The translations under genes were made by a program, and so were the position numbers. A stretch of 64,000 nucleotides of DNA from Erodium maritimum (Eukaryota > Streptophyta > Magnoliopsida > Geraniales > Geraniaceae), in NCBI GenBank assembly GCA_963921825.1, contig OY997592.1:32219730-32283729 (forward strand). The letters run 5' to 3'. The first letter of the stretch is position 1. The number at the start of each line of letters is the position of its first letter. This document shows, one piece after another, positions 1-11,346 of this stretch. A model generated the notes under the pieces. It saw only the letters and a program-made list of their open reading frames with translations. It was not told the origin of the DNA and did no database searches.

Positions 1-870
1 CGAGCCTCCGGTCACCGGAAACCGATCCTTTTCGCTCCAAAACGTTCCCAACGAACCCTACACCTCGACTCATCCATATTTAACTCGTTTAAACACAAAC
101 CCTAACTTTTAAACGTACCAAAATGAAAATCAATTAGGTTCTCACCGTAGGGAATGGTGACGGGAGCTCGATTCATCAACCGTTGAGACGATCCGCCTGT
201 TGGATCGTCGGGAAATCACCAAAACGTCACACTTTCTCTTCTCTTTTTCCCTTTTCTCCTTCTCCTTCCTCTCTCTACTTTCTCTCTCCAATTCTTCTCT
301 TTTTTTTGAATATGGCCGACACTTTCTCTCTTGTTTGCCTTTTGTTTTGTTCAAAACCAGCCCATGCCTCTTATTTACAAAACTAACCCTCTCACTTCTT
401 TTTCTTTAATTTAAAAACCAACCACCACCACATTTATGACAAGTGTCTTGTGGGTCCCATAAGTTAGAAAAATATCTTTGTAGATATTTTTAATCAGATT
501 CGCGAAATTCGGCCGTCTCGAGCCCCGTGCGGGCCCATTTTCCAAGAATTTATGAAACTTCGCGTTCTAAAGGAAAACGGCCCAACTAAGACCGCTGTGA
601 CGACGGCTAAGCTTTTTGGATCCAAAACGGACCTCGAACGGACCAAAACGTCGCTCGGTTGACTTTTCCGGCAAAAAGTCTACCTTTCCCAAATTGGTCA
701 AAAAGTTGCCCTGAGTCCCCCAGAACTCACTTTGGTCGATATCGGGGTCAACTTAAGTTCGGTATGACCCTCGGGGTCAAGTTTAGGTTCATTTAGGTGT
801 TTGTCCCAAAATTATAAATTTTCCTGTTTTTCGCCGATTTGACTAGCGTTGACCGGGAGTGGTTCTTACA
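1..870 (-). mobile_element. Family A solo-type LTR, copy A1 (partial, runs off window start)
   Basis: Reverse-complement match to the 5' part of the family A LTR. The right edge reads GGTTCTTACA, the complement of the terminus TGTAAGAACC. Next come the shared block around GTTGACTTTTCCGGC, the GGATCCAAAA/AGCTTAGCCGTCG segment, an AT/pyrimidine-rich stretch and the proximal part of the LTR. The 3' half lies outside the window, so neither length nor TSD can be tested. Short reading frames inside it are low complexity (S/F- or K/R/E-rich) and are not judged to be genes. Confidence 0.85.
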
Positions 871-1739
871 TGTATCTTTGAGTTTAAACACATGTTATTC
901 CTAGGTAATGATGGCCCCTCTTTACCCGCTAATTGTAGTATCTCTAGAGGTTTTGGTTGCTTCAACCCCAACTTCACCCACCGGACAACCTTTGTGAGCT
1001 AAACATTTAGCAGCTTTAGGAATAAATAAAAGGAATACCGCTTGGGTAGTGACAAATTTAGATTAAAGTGTTTCTGCATTTGGAATACACATCGCTTCCA
1101 TATGGGATCGACCGATACTTTTATCGTAAAATATACTACTTGTGATTCGTCATTTTTGCTTTTAGTTATAACCCTATTGAGAATGCGCTTCGACCATACA
1201 GTGCCTAACAAGAGAGTGATATTTTTGGGGAATGATATATAGACTATTTCTCGATGATTGGTCAACTATCCTATACTTATAAATATCTATTAGGGAAAGC
1301 TAACGAAAGTCCCCTAACATACACCAAAATGTGCCGCGCCACCACCCTTAAAAATCTCAATTTCCTAATAGTTCGACGTCAAAGTAAACGCTCAAAATAG
1401 CTGCTCACTCCTTATTTTCTTATAACTGCCGCCCACCTACTAAGCACTTTAGCTTTTGGCTTTCACAACCAACCAGACATAATGGATGAAAAGATTACAA
1501 ACTTAAAACTCTGTTCGGCCAAGTATTAAAACCAAAAGAATCAAAATAAATTTAAAACATCGTTTAAAATTTAATTAGTTTAGATTTACTATATCAAATC
1601 TCATTTGTTATTAGTTCTACCAAAAAAATATATTATGTTAATATAAATACATATATTTATATAATAATCTAGACAAAGAATATATACTTATCATATAAAT
1701 TTACATAAATATATTTTCACATTTAATTGGGCTTCTAAA
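871..1739. other. Unassigned AT-rich interval, probably old LTR-type debris
   Basis: No open frame with a recognisable domain. The stretch around 1040-1260 resembles an LTR or untranslated region rather than a gene, but I could not tie it to any family in this window. It ends in very AT-rich sequence (about 1550-1730). No tRNA, rRNA or tandem array seen. Confidence 0.3.
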
Positions 1740-2898
1740 ACTCCAATTCATTTATTTGGGGCTTGCTTAATATGTGATCCTATAGGTTCATATAACGTTG
1801 GTAGTGGATCCAAATTCATATAACATTATGACTACCCAAGTCATATGAAGACCAACAATCTGGTTCAACCTTTTACCATTTTTATCTTACTAGTCTTAGT
1901 ATATCGTTATGACTAGGTATGAACGAATAATACTCTTTATAAATCTAAGGGTTTTACTATAAAATCACATACTCGATGATCTTAGAAAGAGTTAATTATT
2001 CACGTAATTAATATTTCACAAACTGTTAATAAAAGTGTCATTGTCTTAATTAGTGATAATGTCATACATAATCGAGATTGACCCGTGGCATATTATTGGG
2101 TATTGTTCCCTATGAAAATCCATATTCGTATATTACAACGCCTTTGTGAGTTAATAAAAGTTGGGATTTTTTTTGTTATAATTAAGTTGTAATGTTAACT
2201 AACTTGAATATATTGCTCTTTCTAAGGTATGAGGCAGCAGCTCCCCCGATAGTATTACTCTTAGGAATAAAGGAGTGGGTCTATTCATTAGTCCCTAGCT
2301 TAGAACGATAGTTAGAGCTAGTGTGACCGTTGATTGGAGGATCACAATTTACTGATCATGTATATAGAGATATGAGTCAACGTCACAGATGTCAAAGAGT
2401 TTGACATTGGATGTCTCACCTTGAGAATACTTCATAGTAACAGGACATGAGTATTTCTCAACTATCAAAGTAGATCTTAGTCCTACAATCATGAAATCAC
2501 CATATTGTCTATATGTGTTGATTCATGTCTTGACATAATCAAGAGTTACTCCTGACAAGATAGTTATTTGGGTTGTGGTCAAATATGGATACATACATAT
2601 GAGGTATATGGGTTATGGTCATATGTACTTGTCACTCGTATTTATACAAGTCAGATGTCATCATGACCCCTTTTGATGACTGGAGGATTGTAAAATAAGC
2701 ATGATCATGCCTGTGATTTGTCACCTACAATCCGAATTCAAGATCAAGGAAACCATGGAGTGAATTGAAAAGCATGTTGTAACGAGCCTATTTATTTAAT
2801 TACTTGCTCATAGGTTGATGTAAATATTTGTATTTAATTATTGACTTGCATGATAATTAATGAAAACAAATAAAGGCCCAAAATATATAAATACAATG
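1740..2898. mobile_element. Degenerate copia-type LTR pieces in opposite orientations
   Basis: About 1740-2110 resembles the minus-sense D LTR near 42150-42330: both have the TACTAGTCTTAGTATATC block, AATAATACTCT, a GGTTTTACTAT-type block and GATGATCTTA. About 2290-2700 resembles the same LTR type in plus sense: it shares a GACATTGGATG block, a GAGAATACT-CATAG block and a GAGTATTTCTCA block with the complement of about 41990-42100. The two halves are joined near 2110-2220. Copy A2 interrupts the right-hand piece. Homology is by eye and divergent. Confidence 0.45.
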
Positions 2899-5172
2899 CG
2901 TAAGAACCGCTCCCGGTCAACGCCGGTCAAATCGGCGGAAAAACGGAAAAATTTAAAATTTTGGGTATCCACCTAAATGAATCTAAAATTGACCCCGAGG
3001 GTCATAGCGGACTTAAGTTGACCCCGATATCGACCAAAGTGAGTTATGGGTGACTCAGAACAACTTTTTGACCAATTCGGGAAAATTTGACTTTTTACCG
3101 AAAAAGTCAACCGAGCGACGTTTTGGTCCGTTCGAGGCCCGATTTGGATCCAAAAAGCTTAGCCGTCGTTAACAATGGTCTTAGTTGGGCCGTTTCCTTG
3201 TAGCACGCAAAATTTCATAAATTCTTGGAAAATGGGCCCGCACGGGGTCCGCACTAGGCACGAGACGGCCGAATTTCGCGAATCTGACTGAAAAATATCT
3301 ACGAAGATATATTTTAACTAATGGGACCCACTTGAAACTTGTCACAAAAGTGGTGGAAAGGAGATGAAAGTACCTTTTTACCCTTGGACTTTCAAATAAA
3401 GGTGAAGAGGGTTAAGGGTCGTCTTTTTGGTGTGTGTTTGAATTTAAAACACATTAAAAGGATGAGGGGGAGGAGTGTTCGGCCAAAACAGAAAAAGGGA
3501 GAGAGAAAAGGAGAGAGAAGAAGGAGAAGGAGAAAAGAGAAGGAAATTGATTCCGTCGATTGCGTTGGAACACGTGAATTATATTAGGGTTGTAGAAACG
3601 AAAATGGGAATTTTCGGAGCCCCGGAGGGCGTCTTTCCGATCCCGGGCAGATTCGTCGAGCCGACCGAATCGGGCCTTTCCGGGCCCATTGTTGACAATG
3701 TCGAGTAATTGAGAAGTTTGGGAGTGATCGGCATTGTCGGGGTTGCTTTTGGGCGTTAAATTCATTAAATTCGGTTTTGCTTGCATATTTAAAAAGTGTG
3801 TTATTTTGATCATGTTAGATCGTGCCACCGACCGCGGAAAGAGGAGGCTAAGCGGGTGATCGTGAGCATTGCCAGAGCGTGAGCATCGGACTTGGAACAC
3901 TTTACGAGGTAGGGAAAAGTAGCCGGATATCGGACTTGACTAGGGAAAGTTATCAATAGAAATGCATGTGGCACTTGGTGGTGCCGTAGGGTAAGTAAAC
4001 GTATCGAGCAATCGAAATGCATGTGGCACTTGGTGGTGCCGTAGGTTAAGGAAACTTATCGTATGATAGAAGTGCATGTGGGCACCTGGTTGTGTCCTTG
4101 GGTTGTGGAACCTTGCCGTGCTGTAGAATCACATGTGGGCACCTGGTTGTAACCGTAGGCTGAGTGAACTGTTTGTGTTTGCATGTGGCCATGTGTGCAT
4201 GTGGGGTGTCGAACCCGTATGTTTTTGACTGACTTGCTGAGTGGTAGTTACTCGTGATGTTAATTTTGCTATTTGCGGAGTATTGTGTGATATTTGGTTG
4301 TGATTGTGACTGTTCTGGTGATACCTGGTTGAGTTATGCCCGAGAGGTGTGTCGTACCTTCCGATGCACGACCGGTAAAGTTCCGAGGGCTGTGGTCCCC
4401 GTGAGGTGTGTCGTACCTTCCGGTGCGCGATTGGTAAAGTGCTAAGGCTTGAGTTATGCCCGAGAGGTGTGCCGTACCTTCCGATGCGCGAACGGTAAAG
4501 TGTCGAGGGCTGTGGTCCCGGTGAGGTGTGTCGTACCTTTCGGCGCGCGATTGGTAAAGTGTTGAGGCTTGAGTTATGCCCGTGAGGTGTGTCGTACCTT
4601 CCGATGCGCGATCGGTAAAGTGCCGAGGGCTGTGATCCCCGTGAGGTGTGTCGTACCTTCCGACGCGCAATCGGTAAAGTGCTGAGGCTTGTGGTTGTCA
4701 TTACTGTTTCGGGTCTACATTACGTGCACGAGTATTTAGATGGTTGGGGAAAGTGACAGTTATTTGTGTGACAGTCGGGTTAATATGTGTTTTGGGGTAG
4801 TAGTCCCCGGTGTTATTGTTTGTTGTCGGTGTTCCCGGCCTTTCTGTTGGTATGTCGTAGTCAATCTGGTATCCGTGGCGGTGAGCGAAACGCTCACCCC
4901 TTGCTGCTTTTCCTACAGGTACTGGTCGCGAGGCGGACTAGGAGAACTCTCGAAGCTTGAAGAGCTGGGAGCGGGAGTCCGGGTCTTTGGTAGTTTAGCG
5001 ACGTACATTTTGGCTTTTGTTCGCTTGTTTTGAACGTATTTTCAGTTGTAAATATATTGTTTTTGATTAACATAAGTGGTGATTTTAAGCGGTTTATTAA
5101 ATGTTTGAAAATCTTTTTACTGTTTCACCGTTCGCGTTCCAGGTCCGGTCATACCGAATTCGAGGCGTGACA
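2899..5172 (+). mobile_element. Family A solo LTR, copy A2
   Basis: Starts CGTAAGAACC (consensus TGTAAGAACC with T to C) and ends GAGGCGTGACA. It is flanked by an exact 5-bp duplication CAATG at 2894-2898 and 5173-5177. Length 2,274 bp, the shortest complete copy. There is no internal gag-pol and no direct repeat of its own ends, so it is a solo LTR rather than a complete element. Towards the 3' end it has the shared GGTGAGCG-palindrome, the CTGCTTTTCCTACAGGTAC block and the GAATTCGAGGCGTGACA terminus. A Ty3/gypsy chromovirus origin is possible from LTR length but unproven. Confidence 0.9.
4331..4690 (+). repeat. 120-bp tandem repeat inside A2 (3 units)
   Basis: The phrase GAGTTATGCCCG recurs at 4331, 4451 and 4571, a period of 120 bp. 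Each unit is two related half-units of about 60 bp, each holding GAGGTGTGTCGTACCTT and a GGTAAAGT block. The periodicity gives long artefactual frames on the minus strand, which are not genes. Copy A5 carries the same array (29484-29840); copies A4 and A6-A9 carry different arrays in the same part of the LTR. Confidence 0.9.
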
Positions 5173-5177
5173 CAATG

Positions 5178-5406
5178 GACTTGGCCGAACACCCCAATTA
5201 AACAATAGAGGTATTCAGGAAACCCATGTAAATATATATTATTGTAGGTGTTTTTATTTATTAAATTGGAAGAAGGAAAATTAAAGTTCAAGAATGTCTA
5301 GACACAAAAGGGAATTCTAGTTTGACTAAAATAGAGGAAACAAGACACCTCCTTTTGCTAGAAATCTTTATTATTGGAATTGTTTTAAGGTAAACTAAAC
5401 CCTATT
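5178..5406. other. Right-hand flank of A2 target, LTR-like remnant
   Basis: Continues the AT-rich LTR-like sequence interrupted by A2 at CAATG. No coding potential or structural RNA seen. It ends at a T8 run (about 5410-5418), which I read as the poly(A) tail of a minus-strand LINE fragment. Confidence 0.35.
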
Positions 5407-6060
5407 ATTATTTTTTTTGATAAGCTAAAAATTTATTAAGCAAATGTTCTACAAGAAAGTAAAATAAAGCCGGAAAACGATCCATAAAAAGAACCGTTTC
5501 CCCATACCAAAACAGCTAAAAAGAGCAACAAAAAACCCAAGCAGGAAAACAAACGAAGAACAAACAACTACTTCCTACTCGTCTTTAGACAGATAAACCG
5601 GTTAGACACCGGAACTGGAATAAGAGCTTCTTCTGTAGTCGGATCAGGGTAAACAACATCCTCACTAGCCTCGATGTTTTCATCCTGCGGGACTCTACGT
5701 TCGAGGGCCAAAGAAGCAAGGTCGACCGGTTTTTCCCAACTTTCTTGCTAAAGCTCCAAACCCCCAAGCTATCCTTTTTAGCAATATCAACAGTGAAGCT
5801 CCCCGAAATGTCTCCTTTATCAACAGAGGACTTGGCTATTGACTGATAAAAAACAACTGGAGGAGCATTTCTCTTTGGTTGGACCTTCTTCGGACGTGCA
5901 CGTCCCTTCTTTTGAGGTAAAACCTCAAGAATCAGAGATTTAGTCAACACGTCCTTCCAAGGGCTTCCTTTTTCGACAACCGAGATGGAAACATCAATCC
6001 GAGGTCCATCACCGAACTCCGCCACCACAAGAAGGTCGAAAATCACAAGCATTAGAGCTG
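5407..6060 (-). pseudogene. Probable LINE remnant (ORF1-like piece plus 3' tail)
   Basis: On the minus strand a frame of about 160 codons (5585-6070) has a basic, Lys/Arg/Pro-rich patch (KKGRARPKKVQPKR) like a nucleic-acid-binding LINE ORF1. It is followed by an AT-rich 3' segment ending TTTTTAGCTTATC then A8 (T8 on the plus strand near 5410), the usual form of a plant LINE 3' end. If so it is internally deleted, because no reverse transcriptase lies between. It sits beside or within the LTR of element E. Alternatives are a captured host gene fragment or a chance frame. No recognisable catalytic domain. Confidence 0.4.
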
Positions 6061-6368
6061 CAATTTTCATTCACCACATATAGAGAGCAAGAGTGAAATC
6101 GTTCAAGACAGCTAGCAAGCTTTTGTTGTGAATTTGTCTTACTTGTGTTGATACCATTAGAGGGCAAACACTTGGGTGCCTCGACTAGTCTTTCTAATGG
6201 TCTCAATCTCAGATCAGGAAGCTCCTGTATCATACGTTGCTTAGATGCTTAGATTAGTTTTCGTGATGCATGTGAATCTAGGTTTAAATATGATTACCGG
6301 AAAAATATATATTTTTTTTGTTTTTCGCCATGTTTATGAAACATGTAATCGTACACCTGTAATTAGCA
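6061..6368 (-). mobile_element. Part of the 3' LTR of copia element E
   Basis: Lies just beyond the polypurine tract of element E (complement of 6369-6380). Read on the minus strand the LTR would begin TGCTAATTACAGG at 6368 and run leftwards through AT-rich sequence. Its far end is lost or masked by the LINE-like remnant. No TSD can be tested. Confidence 0.45.
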
Positions 6369-6380
6369 TTCTCCCACTTG
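6369..6380 (-). other. Polypurine tract of copia E
   Basis: The plus strand reads TTCTCCCACTTG; its complement CAAGTGGGAGAA matches the copia polypurine tract preceding a 3' LTR. The equivalent tract of B-inner is AAGTGGGAGA at 24186-24195. It lies between the RNase H remnant and the presumed LTR start. Confidence 0.55.
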
Positions 6381-6894
6381 TACTAGTTCTAATCTACATT
6401 ACAAGTAATACCCACATATTTAACATGACTCTCCTTCTTAGGTTGTGGACGTGTATTTCTAAGGGGATCAACCATATTATCATTTGTGGATACTATACAC
6501 ATCTTCACATCTCCTTTCTTAATTGTTTCTCAAATTAGATGATAACGTCTTAGTATATATTTGGATTTTCGCAATGATCTTTTCTCTTTATATTGTGTTA
6601 TTGCCCCATTGTTATCATAATACAAGTTCACTAAATCTGATATACTAGGAATGACGCCTAATTCGGTTTTCAAATTCTTTGTGCAAACAACTTCCTTTGT
6701 TGCATCAGATGCAACTATGTACTCAAATTCCGTTGTAAAACTAGCAACAATGTATTGCTTTGAGCTTCTATTACTGAATGAACATCCATTTAAACAAAAA
6801 ACATAACCGAACTATTATCTAAAGTTATCAATGTTGGGTTGGAAGCTGAAAATTGTGTAACCATTTACAACTAGCTTATCTCCCTGACCACAAC
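6381..6894 (-). pseudogene. Copia RNase H remnant, element E
   Basis: Minus-strand translation in shifting frames gives the end of copia RNase H: KQYIVASFTTEFEYI, SDATKEVV, an LYYDNNGAI block (family CDNxxAI) and a K(S)KYILRRYHLI-type block. These are the SKQ...STTEAEY, CDN and KHI..R.HFI landmarks in the right order. Many substitutions and frame breaks make it non-functional. The sequence breaks exactly at A3 (TSD ACAAC) and resumes at 9727, so the two parts were once continuous. Confidence 0.75.
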
Positions 6895-7080
6895 TATAAG
6901 AACCGCTCCCGGTCAACGCTAGTCAAATCGGCGAAAAAATAGAAAAATTTAAAATTTTGGGACAGACACTTAAATGAACCTAAATTTGACCCCGAGGGTC
7001 ATATCGGACTTAAGTTGACCCCAATATCGACCAAAGTGAGTTCTGGGGGACTCAAGGCAACTTTTTGGCCAATTTGGGAA

Positions 7081-7108
7081 GGTTGACTTTTTGCCGGAAA
7101 AGTCAACC
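7081..7108. repeat. 11-bp inverted repeat shared by family A LTRs
   Basis: GGTTGACTTTT (7081-7091) and AAAAGTCAACC (7098-7108) with loop TGCCGG in A3. Equivalent arms are present with 0-2 changes in A1, A2, A4, A5, A6, A8 and A9 about 180 bp from the 5' terminus (about 130 bp in A9), where most of the LTR has diverged more. A7 has lost one arm through a local deletion. Confidence 0.8.
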
Positions 7109-8585
7109 GAGCGATGTTTTGGTCCGTTCGAGGCCCGTTTTGGATCCAAAAAGCTTAGCCGTCGTTACAGCGGTCTTAGTTGGGCCGTTTCCTTGTAGCA
7201 CGTGAAATTTCGTAATTTCTTGAAAAATGGGCCCGCACGGGGCCCGAGACGGCCGAATTTCGCGAATCTGACTGAATAAATATCTTCAAAGATATTTTTC
7301 ATAAAGGTGGGACCCACAAGACACTTGTCATCCAAGTGGTGGTAGTTGGTTTTTAAAATAAAGAAAAAGGAAAGATGAGTGGTAGTTTTGTAAATAAGAA
7401 GTAATTGTTATTTTTGAACAAAACAAAAGGAAAGACATGGGTGGTGTTCGGCTAAGACAAGAAAGGAGAGAAGGAGAGAGAAAAAGAAAAGAGAAAAGAA
7501 GAAAGAAGGAAGAAAGGAAAAAGGAAAGGGAAAAGTGAGTGGTTTTGGTGATTTCCCGACAATCCGACCGACGGATCGTCTCAATGGTTGTAGAATCGAG
7601 CTCCCGTCGCCATTCTCTACTGTGAGAACCCATTCTTTTCTCATTTTGGTACGTTTGAATTTTAGGGTTTAAGTTTAAACGGTTTGTTTAAGGTTGGGTT
7701 TCAGTTAGATATGGTTTAAAGACGAATGGTTGAGGTTTGGGGTTCGTTAGGAATGTTTGGGGGCGAAAAGGAAAATTTTCCATTGAGGCCGTGTGGGGGG
7801 GCCACTTTCCCGTGCCTCATGTTTTTCGTGTTCGGGTGGTTTTGGACGATCCCCAAGTCGATAATTCACGCCCGGAACGAATTATGGAAATAAATTGTGA
7901 AAGTTGGAAATTTCGGGTTCAGAAACCTTAAACGCGAATTAAATCGCTCGGAAGTCAGAAATTGATTCCGTCGATTGCATTGGAACCCTTGAATTATTCT
8001 AAGATCGTAGAAACAAAAATGGGAATTTTCGGAGCCCCGGAAGGGCGTTTTCCGATCCCGGGCCGATTCGCCGAGCCGAGCGAATCGGGCCTTTCCGGGC
8101 CCATTGTTGACAATGTCGAGTAACTGGGAAGTTTGCGAGTGATCGGCATTACCGGGGTTGCGTTTGGGCGTCAAATTCATTAAAATTCAGCTTTGCCTGC
8201 GAACTTAAAAAGTGTTCTAATTTGTGATCTTGTTAGATCGTGTCGCCGACCGCGGAAATAGGAGGCTAAGCGGGTGACTGCGAGCACGCCGGAGCTTGAG
8301 CGTGGACATTTGGAAAGCGTTACGAGGGAAGGAAAAGTAGCCGGATCTCGGCCTTGACTAGGGAAAGTTAACAGTAGAAATGCATGTGACACCTAGTGGT
8401 GTCGTAGGATAAGTAAGTTTATCGAACACTAGAAATGCAGGCGGCAATTAGTGGTGTCGTATGATACGTGAACGTATCGAACAATAGAAATGCATGTGGC
8501 ACTTAGTAGTGTCGTAGGATAAGTGAACATATCGAACAATAGAAATACTGGTGGCATTTGGTTGTGCCCGGAGGTTGATTGAATT

Positions 8586-8870
8586 GTTTGTGTTTGTGGG
8601 TGGCCATGAGTGCCTGTGGGGAGTTGAACCCGTATTTTACTGTTTGTGCGTCGTGGGTGGTCAGGTGTGCCTTTAGGGTGTTGAACCCGTATTTTACTGT
8701 TTGTGTGTCGTGGGTGGCCATGTGTGCCTTTGGGGTGTTGAACCCGTGTTTTTATTGTTTGTGTGTCGTGGGTGGTCAGGTGTGCCTTTGGGGTGTTGAA
8801 CCCGTGTAATACTGTTTCGTGTGTCGTGGGTGGCCATGTGTGCCTGTGGGGTGTTAAACATGTGTTGTCA
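8586..8870 (+). repeat. About 58-60-bp tandem repeat in A3 (5 units)
   Basis: Each unit contains GTGGGTGGCCATG or GTGGGTGGTCAGG, a TGTGCCTTTGGGGTGTTGAA-like core and CCCGTGTTTTACTGTT. The same core expands to about 9 units in A4, so copy number varies between LTRs of one family. Confidence 0.85.
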
Positions 8871-9726
8871 CTATTTGTTGAACCTTGGGTGATGACTGTG
8901 ATTGCATGGAGGTTGGGGCCCGCCTAACAGAAAAGGGGCCCTGTGGTCGCGCGCGTGGGGGTTTGCTAGCCTTCCGACTAACCATTGGTAAAGTTGTGCA
9001 TTTCTTCGGCGATGAAGTGCGGCTCCCCTTCCGACTAGCTATCGGAAAAGTATTGCTGTATATATCGCTAACAGGTCGACCGCCTGGCCCGACTGAGTGT
9101 CGGGGAAAGTTGCGTTGGGCAGGCTCAGGCCCAGCCGGTTAGCAACCGGTACTGAGTAGCTGGAGTGCGATCCTTTGTGATCTTGGTTGTTGTGTGCGAT
9201 CCTTTGTGATCTTGGGTGTTGCGTGGTTATTATTTGTGTTTTGGGTTGAGGTCGTAACCTCTGTGTCGGGTCTACATTACGTGTCCGGGTTTTGAGTTGG
9301 TTGGGAAAGTCTAATAGTCGTTTTGCGTGACCGTCAGTCCAAATTGTGTTTTTGGGGTAGTAGTCCCCAGGGTTGTTGTGGTCGGGTTCCTGGTATTTCT
9401 ACTGGTATGCCGTGGTCAACCCGGTATCCGTGGCGGTGAGCGAAATGCTCACCCCCTGCTACTTTTCCTGCAGGTACTGTCGTGAGACGGACTAGGAGAG
9501 CCCTCGAAGCTTGAAGAGCTGGGAGGGGGAGTCCGGGTTTTTGGGAGTCTAGCGACGTACATGTTGGTTTTTGTCCGCTTGTTGTGGACGCTTTTCAGTT
9601 GTAAAATATTGTTTTTGATTAACATAAGTGGTGTTTTTAACGAGGTTTATTAAAATGTTTGAAAATCATTTTATTGTTTCACCGTTCGCGTTCCGGATTC
9701 GGTCCTACTGAATTCGGGGCGTGACA

Positions 9727-10469
9727 ACAACACAGTAAAAAAACATCTCAGTCCTCCTCACGTACTTAAGAATGTTCTTAACTACTATCTATTGACATCC
9801 ATCTAGATTTGACTAACATTTACTCGTGGCACTTAATGTGTGCGAGACATCGGGTCTAGTATCCAACATTGTATACATGATAGATCCAATAACAGATGTA
9901 AATGGGATCTTACTCATGCAGTCTCCCTCTTCTTGTATCATAGGGCACTAAGTCTTACTGAAACTAATGTCATCGGACTTGGCAAAAGAAGTGTTGCACA
10001 CTAAACCTGTTTAATACCTTATCAATGTAAGTGCTTTAACTTAGGCCAAGAAGCTTCCTAGATCTATCGCTATAGATTTTGATGCCTAATATATAAGCAA
10101 CATCGCCCAAGTATTTCATTGGGAAATATTTTTATGACCATGCTTTAACATTTTCCAAGATAGGGATGTCATTTCCAATGAGTAGTATGTCATCTACATA
10201 AAACACTAAGTCAACAATCATCTCCTACTAACCTTCTAGTACACACAAGATTCATATTTATGTTTTGTTAGATAAACATAGTCATATCTACTGAAATTAT
10301 TAGTGAATGTGATGAAGTACTGATATCATCCTCTAGTAGAATTACTTATAGGACCATACACGTTTGAATTAATAATAACTAATAAGCCACTACCTCTTCC
10401 ACTAATTCTCAAAGAAGGTGTCGTTGCCATTTTGCCCATTAAATTAGATTTTCTTGTTTCAAATGATTC
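9727..10469 (-). pseudogene. Copia RT and integrase/pre-integrase remnant, element E
   Basis: Minus-strand remnants in copia order. The pre-integrase end and start of the integrase core lie at about 10320-10469 (SNLMGKM, then NVYGPIS, where the family has DVCGP). After an internal deletion comes reverse transcriptase at about 9750-10260 with an intact catalytic YVDD (complement of 10189-10200) in LYVDDILLIGNDIP, followed by YLGDVAYILGIKIY. Frameshifts and stops elsewhere make it a pseudogene. It ends abruptly at 10470, where the family B LTR begins. The missing upstream pre-integrase part seems to be at 49408-50130. Useful as an in-window reference for the YVDD lost from family B. Confidence 0.8.
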
Positions 10470-11346
10470 TGTTGGGTCTCGAGGTAGGGTTGGAGATGAA
10501 CCAACTCGCAATGGAAAATCAATGAAAACCAAGAGACGATTAAAACCATGAAACAACTAAGAAAGAATGAATTCACAAGAGAAAAATTCAGCACTATTTC
10601 TTACTAAAACAAGAACACCGGTTAACGAATGATTGACTTGAGTCTCCAAGATGCCTACGTATCCACATGGGAATCAAAGCCACTTAGTTCTTCTCTTTGA
10701 GGACTCAAGAACACAAAAATGGAGGTGGGAGCTTGCCAAACCCGAAATTGTAGGGAGAGAGGGAGAGAAGTTGTATTTCCTATTCTTGTCTTGTGTTTGT
10801 TATGTTGAAAAAAGATGACTTAAACATAACAAACCCCATACTTGTCCAACTAAAGGCATGAGACAAGTATGGTGTCAAGTATGACTAGACAAGATGGGGT
10901 TAGGTGAGGAATCACCAACACCTTAATCCTTGTCTTGCTTACTTAGTACTAATTAATCAAGACTTGATTAATTAGTTCCACGGGCCTTGGTTGCATGGGC
11001 CTCTCATGGGCCTCTTGGAACATGGCCCGTGGCCATTCCCAACGAGGTCCCATGATGCGCTCATCGCCTCCAAGCCTTTCATACCGGAAATGTCCAACAT
11101 TATCCGACGTTATCAATCCCAAGACTCCAAGCCTTGTCGCGATCCGTAATGTCCTATTTACTTACGGGCACATGACCCAAAACCCAATTTTGGTCATGTC
11201 TTTGGTCATGTCCCGAGACAACTCCCTTTTGGCCATTCTCCATAAATGTGTCAATGAGTTTCATCCTCCGGTGTAACCTTTAGGTTTATGCATGTCAATA
11301 GATCAACGTAAAATCCCATTTTACTTGATCCTATTTAAGTGGAAAC

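Larger units (their letters stand above)
6895..9726 (+). mobile_element. Family A solo LTR, copy A3
   Basis: Starts TATAAGAACC and ends TTCGGGGCGTGACA. Exact 5-bp TSD ACAAC at 6890-6894 and 9727-9731. Length 2,832 bp, no internal coding region. Contains an 11-bp perfect inverted repeat (7081-7091 with 7098-7108), a purine-rich stretch (about 7440-7540), a 58-60-bp tandem array (8586-8870) and the 3' CTTTTCCTGCAGGTACT block. Inserted in the RT/RNase H region of copia E. Confidence 0.93.

Noticed and set aside
142..409. Overlapping frames rich in Ser/Phe/Leu or Lys/Arg/Glu in A1 (and like ones near 3339-3900, 7328-7644, 11535-11831, 30972-31402, 61587-61814)
   Set aside because: They come from a pyrimidine/purine-rich tract in the family A LTR; frames are not conserved between copies.
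4129..4701. Long minus-strand frames of repeating RRKVRHTSRG-type residues in A2
   Set aside because: They are the translation of a 120-bp DNA tandem repeat, open in more than one frame at once; no homologous frame is kept in other copies.
5585..6070. A 161-codon minus-strand frame starting MKIAALMLVIFDLLVV, looking like a signal peptide
   Set aside because: The rest is basic and lacks a domain, an adjacent LINE-like poly(A) end exists, and no introns or promoter support a host gene; listed as a probable LINE remnant only.
9130..9240. Possible tRNA-like fold around GCGATCCTTTGTGATCTTG repeats in family A LTRs
   Set aside because: No A-box/B-box pair or cloverleaf could be drawn; it is a short direct repeat shared by all copies.
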